A DNA stretch of 64,000 nucleotides, taken from Burkholderia ambifaria AMMD. GTDB lineage: Bacteria; Pseudomonadota; Gammaproteobacteria; Burkholderiales; Burkholderiaceae. The position numbers were made by a program, and so were the translations under genes. The DNA lies in contig NC_008390.1 in the NCBI RefSeq assembly GCF_000203915.1, positions 1,612,001 through 1,676,000 of the forward strand, read 5' to 3'. This document shows positions 60,877 to 64,000 of the stretch, piece by piece (the stretch's first letter is position 1; each line of letters starts with the position of its first letter). Below the pieces are notes generated by a model. That model had not been told where the DNA came from. It saw nothing but the letters and a program-made list of their open reading frames with translations, and did not search any database.

Positions 60877-62333
60877 TGTTTGCATTGAATGCATGGGCCG
60901 CACCGAGGCTTCAGCTCGCGCTGGCCACGGCGCTCGCGCTCGCGGGCTGCTCGCTCGCGCCGCGTTACGAGCGGCCGGCGGCGCCGGTGCCGGCCAGCTA
61001 TGCGACGGTCGATGGCGACACGCAGCAGGGCGTCGGCCCGGCTTCGACGGCCGACGCCGCGCTGCTCGACGACTGGCGCGCGTATTTCACCGATCCGGCG
61101 CTGCAGGCATGGATCGATGCCGCGCTCGCGAACAATCGCGACCTGCGGATCGCGGCCGGCCGGCTCGACGAAGCGCGCGCGCTGTACGGCGTGCAGCGCG
61201 CGGATCTGATGCCGTCGGTCGACGCGAATCTCGGCTACGAACGCACGCGCCAGTACGATCCGGTCGTGCGCGAGAGCGCGGTGAGCGGGCTGTATCGCGC
61301 GGGTGTAGGCGTCAGCGCGTACGAGCTCGACCTGTTCGGCCGCGTGCGCAACCTGTCCGATGCGGCGCTCGCCGAGTATTTCGCGACGGCCGACGCGCAG
61401 CGCACGGTGCGCATCGGCGTGATTGCCGAAGTCGCGGGGGCGTACGTGTCGGAGCGATCGTTGCACGAACAACTGGTGCTGGCCCAGCGCACGCTCGACG
61501 CGCGCGAGCGCATCGCCGCGCTCACGCAGCGCCGCTACGCGGCCGGCACGAGCGACGCGATCGAACTGCGTTCGGCCGAGATGCTGGTCGCGTCCGCGCG
61601 CGCATCGCAGGCCGCGCTGCAGCGCGAGCATGCGCAATCGGTGCGCGCGCTGCAATTGCTCGCCGGCGATTTCGCGCGCGGCGTGCCTGCCGACGGCACC
61701 GCGCTCGACACGCTCGCGATTGCGCCGGTGGCGCCCGGCGCGCCGAGCGCGCTGCTCGAGCGGCGGCCGGACATCCGGCAGGCCGAGTCGCGGCTCAAGG
61801 CCGCGAACGCGCAGATCGGCGCCGCGCGCGCGGCATTCTTCCCGCGCGTCGCGCTGACCACCGACTACGGCTCGGTCAGCGATGCGTTCTCGACCCTGTT
61901 CGCGGCCGGCACGAGCGTGTGGACGTTCGCGCCGCGCATCACGCTGCCGATTTTCGCGGGCGGTCGCAATCGCGCGAATCTCGACGTCGCGAGTGCGCGC
62001 AAGCACATCGCGGTGGCCGAGTACGAGAAGACCGTGCAGACCGCGTTCCGCGAAGTGGCCGACGCATTCGCCGCGCGCGACTGGATCGATCGCCAGCTCG
62101 CTGCGCAGCAGGACGTCTACGCGGCCGACGGCGCGCGGCTGAAACTCGCGGAGCGCCGCTATGCGGGCGGCGTCGCGACGTATCTCGAACTGCTCGACGC
62201 GCAGCGCAGCACGTACGAATCCGGGCATGAGCTGATCCGGCTCAAGGCGCTGCGGCTCGCGAATGCGATTGCGCTGTATCGCGCGCTCGGCGGCGGCTGG
62301 GCGCCGGCCACCGCTGGCGAAGCCGCCGCGTGA
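60876..62333 (+). CDS. oprA: RND outer-membrane factor (OprA/OprM family)
   Basis: TolC-like outer-membrane channel of the NodT/OprM family, 485 residues, lipoprotein with signal 'LQLALATALALAGCSLAPRY' (Cys about residue 22). Two OEP repeats are visible, each with 'ANNRDLRIAAGRLDEARALY' and 'RRPDIRQAESRLKAANAQIG' type helices, and 'YELDLFGRVRNLSDAALAEY', the equatorial-domain signature. The ATG at 60876 overlaps the last base of the amrB stop; an in-frame GTG at 60873 is an alternative. Third gene of the pump operon, so the tripartite system is complete. Confidence 0.92.
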   Translation: MFALNAWAAPRLQLALATALALAGCSLAPRYERPAAPVPASYATVDGDTQQGVGPASTADAALLDDWRAYFTDPALQAWIDAALANNRDLRIAAGRLDEARALYGVQRADLMPSVDANLGYERTRQYDPVVRESAVSGLYRAGVGVSAYELDLFGRVRNLSDAALAEYFATADAQRTVRIGVIAEVAGAYVSERSLHEQLVLAQRTLDARERIAALTQRRYAAGTSDAIELRSAEMLVASARASQAALQREHAQSVRALQLLAGDFARGVPADGTALDTLAIAPVAPGAPSALLERRPDIRQAESRLKAANAQIGAARAAFFPRVALTTDYGSVSDAFSTLFAAGTSVWTFAPRITLPIFAGGRNRANLDVASARKHIAVAEYEKTVQTAFREVADAFAARDWIDRQLAAQQDVYAADGARLKLAERRYAGGVATYLELLDAQRSTYESGHELIRLKALRLANAIALYRALGGGWAPATAGEAAA

Positions 62334-62359
62334 TGGCTTGACCGCGGCATCGGCCAGGT

Positions 62360-62389
62360 GGCGGCGGCGCATTGTGATGCGTCGCCGCC
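62360..62389 (+). terminator. Hairpin after the RND operon
   Basis: A 13-bp stem GGCGGCGGCGCAT (62360-62372) with ATGCGTCGCCGCC (62377-62389), one G-T pair, loop TGTG. No T-run, so it may only stabilise the 3' end. Confidence 0.45.
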
Positions 62390-62837
62390 GCCGCGGTCGG
62401 TGTTGCTGCTGTCGGGTTTCCGGCCGCGATCGACAACACGTGCATGCACGCGTCGTCGACTCCGTTTTTCCTCCACGCAGTCGGGTTGAAGGGCCGCCTT
62501 CCACTCGATTCGCATCCCGGTGACCGATCGCGTCGCCGCCGGCCTCCGATCGTGCCGGACTTCCTCTTATTCCGACTCCATCCAGTGCCGCGGATGTCGT
62601 TTTGGCGCGTACGGCTTTACACGCCGCTTTAATCCAGGGTTGACGATTCGATTAATTCGCGCATTGCGAACAATAAGAGGCGACAAAGTGTCGCGGTAAA
62701 ACGTTTGTGCGAATTTCGCAATCGTTTGCGCGAAAATTTCGCGGCGTTGAATATCGCTCGTTAATTTCCTGTCAGTTGAAATTCATCGAATGCTTTCGTT
62801 GCGATAGGACAACGATGGCGGAATCGGACAGAGTTTT

Positions 62838-62917
62838 GGCATTTCACATCGGGTATCTAGAAAGGCCTTGTCCAGCAAGGAGAGGCGGGGAGTTCTCAAG
62901 CCCGAAAAGGAAATGTC
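62838..62917 (+). other. Possible structured RNA element upstream of fimA
   Basis: Bases 62838-62845 pair with 62910-62917 (8 pairs, one G-T); inside, CGGG (62850-62853) pairs with CCCG (62901-62904), AGAA (62859-62862) with TTCT (62893-62896), and CCTTG (62866-62870) with CAAGG (62876-62880). The layered stems look like a folded RNA, but no known riboswitch class fits. Confidence 0.35.
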
Positions 62918-63021
62918 TTTAATTTTCAGTTAGTTCCGGAAAATAAAAAAGGACTGCGGACGAAAATATCGGAATTGACGGGCGGCAGGAGAGATTGGGT
63001 TTTGAAACCCATAAAACGAAG

Positions 63022-63043
63022 ATTGTCATTGAGATTTGACAAT
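63022..63043. promoter_or_regulatory. Inverted repeat upstream of fimA
   Basis: ATTGTCA (63022-63028) and TGACAAT (63037-63043) separated by eight bases, about 125 bases before the fimbrial ATG. A possible regulator dyad. Confidence 0.45.
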
Positions 63044-63168
63044 GATTTACAAAATCCCTTCACGCTTATCTCGATAATGCCGCCTCGTGTCGGACGGAAG
63101 CCAACCACACGCTGCCTTTTGTATCCGCCACGTCGTCTGTTCCCTTTGCAATTCTCACGGAAAACGTC

Positions 63169-63681
63169 ATGAAAAAATCCCTCCTGAGCGCGGTCGCACT
63201 CGCAGCCCTGTCCACCTCGGCCTTCGCAGCGGGCACCGGCACGATCAACTTCACGGGCGAGATCGTCGCGGGCGCATGCGGCATCGATTCGAACTCCGTC
63301 AACCAGACCGTGCAGCTCGGCAAGGTGCCGACCAACAAGTTCAAGCAAGCCGGCGACAAGTCGGACGCGGTGTCGTTCGACATCAAGCTGACCGACTGCG
63401 ACACCAGCATCGCGCAGAACGCGTACTTCACGTTCACGGGCACGTCGAGCGCGGGCCAGCCGAAGCTGCTCGCAACGATCGGTTCGGCAACCAACGTCGG
63501 CATCCGCCTGCAGTCCGCATCGGGTGAATACCTCGACAACGGCGCCGAACAGAAGGCGCCGACCCTGCTGCAAAACGGCACCAACATCGCACGCTTCGCG
63601 GCGATGTACGAAGCCACGGCCGCCGGCGTGACGCCGGGTACGGCCGACGGCGTCGCGAACTTCACGGTCCGCTACCAGTAA
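63169..63681 (+). CDS. fimA: Type 1 fimbrial major subunit
   Basis: A 170-residue chaperone-usher pilin. Signal peptide 'MKKSLLSAVALAALSTSAFA' (20 residues), then the pilin domain with a conserved disulfide pair Cys37-Cys77 ('GACGIDSNS' and 'KLTDCDTS'), and the C-terminal donor strand-binding pattern 'VANFTVRYQ' with Tyr next to last. The N-terminal extension 'AGTGTINFTGEIV' would complement the neighbour subunit. AT-rich leader, then usual codon use. It is followed by a 30-base inverted repeat and the usher gene, so it starts the fimbrial operon. Confidence 0.9.
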   Translation: MKKSLLSAVALAALSTSAFAAGTGTINFTGEIVAGACGIDSNSVNQTVQLGKVPTNKFKQAGDKSDAVSFDIKLTDCDTSIAQNAYFTFTGTSSAGQPKLLATIGSATNVGIRLQSASGEYLDNGAEQKAPTLLQNGTNIARFAAMYEATAAGVTPGTADGVANFTVRYQ

Positions 63682-63690
63682 GCGCCGTAT

Positions 63691-63720
63691 CGGAGAAGGG
63701 GTGTGCACACCCTTTCTCCG
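63691..63720 (+). terminator. Hairpin after the pilin gene
   Basis: A nearly perfect 30-base palindrome (CGGAGAAGGGGTGTG and its complement, one G-T pair) just after the fimA stop, followed by TCCTCC rather than T. Typical of a stabilising or attenuating element that keeps the pilin mRNA abundant relative to the usher. Confidence 0.6.
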
Positions 63721-63769
63721 TCCTCCTTGCCTTCACGTCTCTACTTCCTCGGATTTCCGGTAGCGCCGC

Positions 63770-64000
63770 GTGCGAATCAGACATTCCTTCCTTTGCGTCT
63801 CCGTGCTGGTCGTCGGCAGCCCGAGCCATGCGACGGAATTCAATTCGTCGTTCCTCGACATCGACGGCACGAGCAATGTCGACCTGTCGCAGTTCTCGCA
63901 GCCCGACTTCACGCTGCCGGGCGAGTACATGCTCGACGTGCAGGTCAACGACCTGTTCTACGGGCTGCAGGCGATCCAGTTCATCGCGCTCGACGCATCC
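63770..64000 (+). CDS. Fimbrial usher protein (PapC/FimD type), N-terminal part, runs off the window
   Basis: The first 77 codons of an outer-membrane usher. GTG at 63770 is the only start in the open frame, because a TAG lies just upstream (63761). Signal peptide 'RIRHSFLCVSVLVVGSPSHA', then the N-terminal periplasmic domain 'TEFNSSFLDIDGTSNVDLSQ' with 'FSQPDFTLPGEYMLDVQVND', which binds chaperone-subunit complexes (compare 'F....L.......DLS.F.....PG.Y.VD...N' of the family). The usual chaperone gene is not between pilin and usher, so it should lie further on. Truncated by the window end. Confidence 0.85.
   Translation, partial: MRIRHSFLCVSVLVVGSPSHATEFNSSFLDIDGTSNVDLSQFSQPDFTLPGEYMLDVQVNDLFYGLQAIQFIALDAS

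Larger units (their letters stand above)
62390..63168. other. Long AT-richer leader region of the fimbrial locus
   Basis: About 780 bases with clearly lower GC than the flanks, as in fimbrial loci that were acquired. No gene I would support; a 35-codon frame at 62815-62922 has an AGGA site but no other coding sign. It contains a structured stretch at 62838-62917, short palindromes at 62995-63012 (TGGGTTT...AAACCCA) and 63022-63043, and the fimA promoter. Confidence 0.6.

Noticed and set aside
56527..60903. A 1458-codon open frame on the minus strand through the RND pump genes
   Set aside because: It is antisense to the well-supported amrA and amrB genes, is full of Arg and His as expected from a GC-rich shadow, and has no domain.
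62838..62917. Cyclic-di-GMP (GEMM) riboswitch before fimA
   Set aside because: The conserved core bases of GEMM-I are missing; only generic stems are seen.
62815..62922. A 35-codon frame with an AGGA site before the fimbrial gene
   Set aside because: Too short and without other signs of coding; it overlaps the possible structured RNA.

Overview
The window looks like chromosome 1 of a Burkholderia species, most likely the B. cepacia complex. The evidence is high-GC coding sequence with strong G/C at third positions, a typical Burkholderia gene set (ssu, sbp-cysTWA-cysB, prkA-yeaH-spoVR, nodIJ-like exporter, AmrAB-OprA-like RND pump followed by a chaperone-usher fimbrial locus), and close family matches throughout. 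This placement comes from recognising protein sequences, not from a database search.

Layout. 1-3000: the end of an alkanesulfonate-use operon (ssuD-ssuC-ssuB) with a small molbindin-like TOBE gene. 3100-4870: two small unknown genes, dusA, and a tRNA-His whose promoter overlaps the end of dusA. 4900-7900: a small accessory patch behind the tRNA with a surface-polysaccharide-type acyltransferase, an FkbM-like methyltransferase and a tyrosine-integrase remnant. 7900-15700: a loose mosaic of small genes (GNAT, a possible FiwA/Osa-like protein, DUF695-RraB, a putative lipoprotein, VOC, phospholipase D, HxlR, hotdog thioesterase), one decayed GAF-domain gene, tandem repeats and several orphan rho-independent terminators that may mark small RNAs. 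15800-20900: an aldo-keto reductase, then an M20 peptidase/MHS transporter operon divergent from a LysR regulator. 20890-23100: mnmH (tRNA 2-selenouridine synthase) translationally coupled to an ArsP-like permease. 23200-28200: a NodIJ-type ABC-2 exporter, a universal stress protein, a DUF2939 protein, and lexA with two SOS boxes and a tightly linked small gene.

28400-33550 is a complete sulfate uptake operon (sbp-cysT-cysW-cysA) with a CysB-type regulator. 34380-40100 is a ribose operon (rbsB-A-C-R-K) with a LacI-type operator. Then come a chemotaxis receptor with a C-terminal CheR/CheB tether, the prkA-yeaH-spoVR stress trio, kgtP (2-oxoglutarate permease), a rhomboid protease fused to a beta-propeller, a polar amino-acid ABC transporter, an M23 endopeptidase, an RND multidrug efflux operon with divergent TetR repressor, and finally a type-1 fimbrial major subunit and the start of its usher, which runs off the window end.

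Sulfur supply (ssu, cys) is the main metabolic theme, with carbon and amino-acid import next. Three periplasmic-binding-protein genes are each followed by an intercistronic hairpin ahead of their permease or ATPase genes, a likely device for differential expression. The most interesting unexplained signals are a short promoter-terminator unit after kgtP carrying an anti-Shine-Dalgarno motif, other orphan terminators at 7.8-9.6 kb, the mnmH-permease pair, the lexA-linked small gene, the FiwA-like gene and the rhomboid-propeller fusion. I saw no CRISPR array, no intact insertion sequence and no rRNA.
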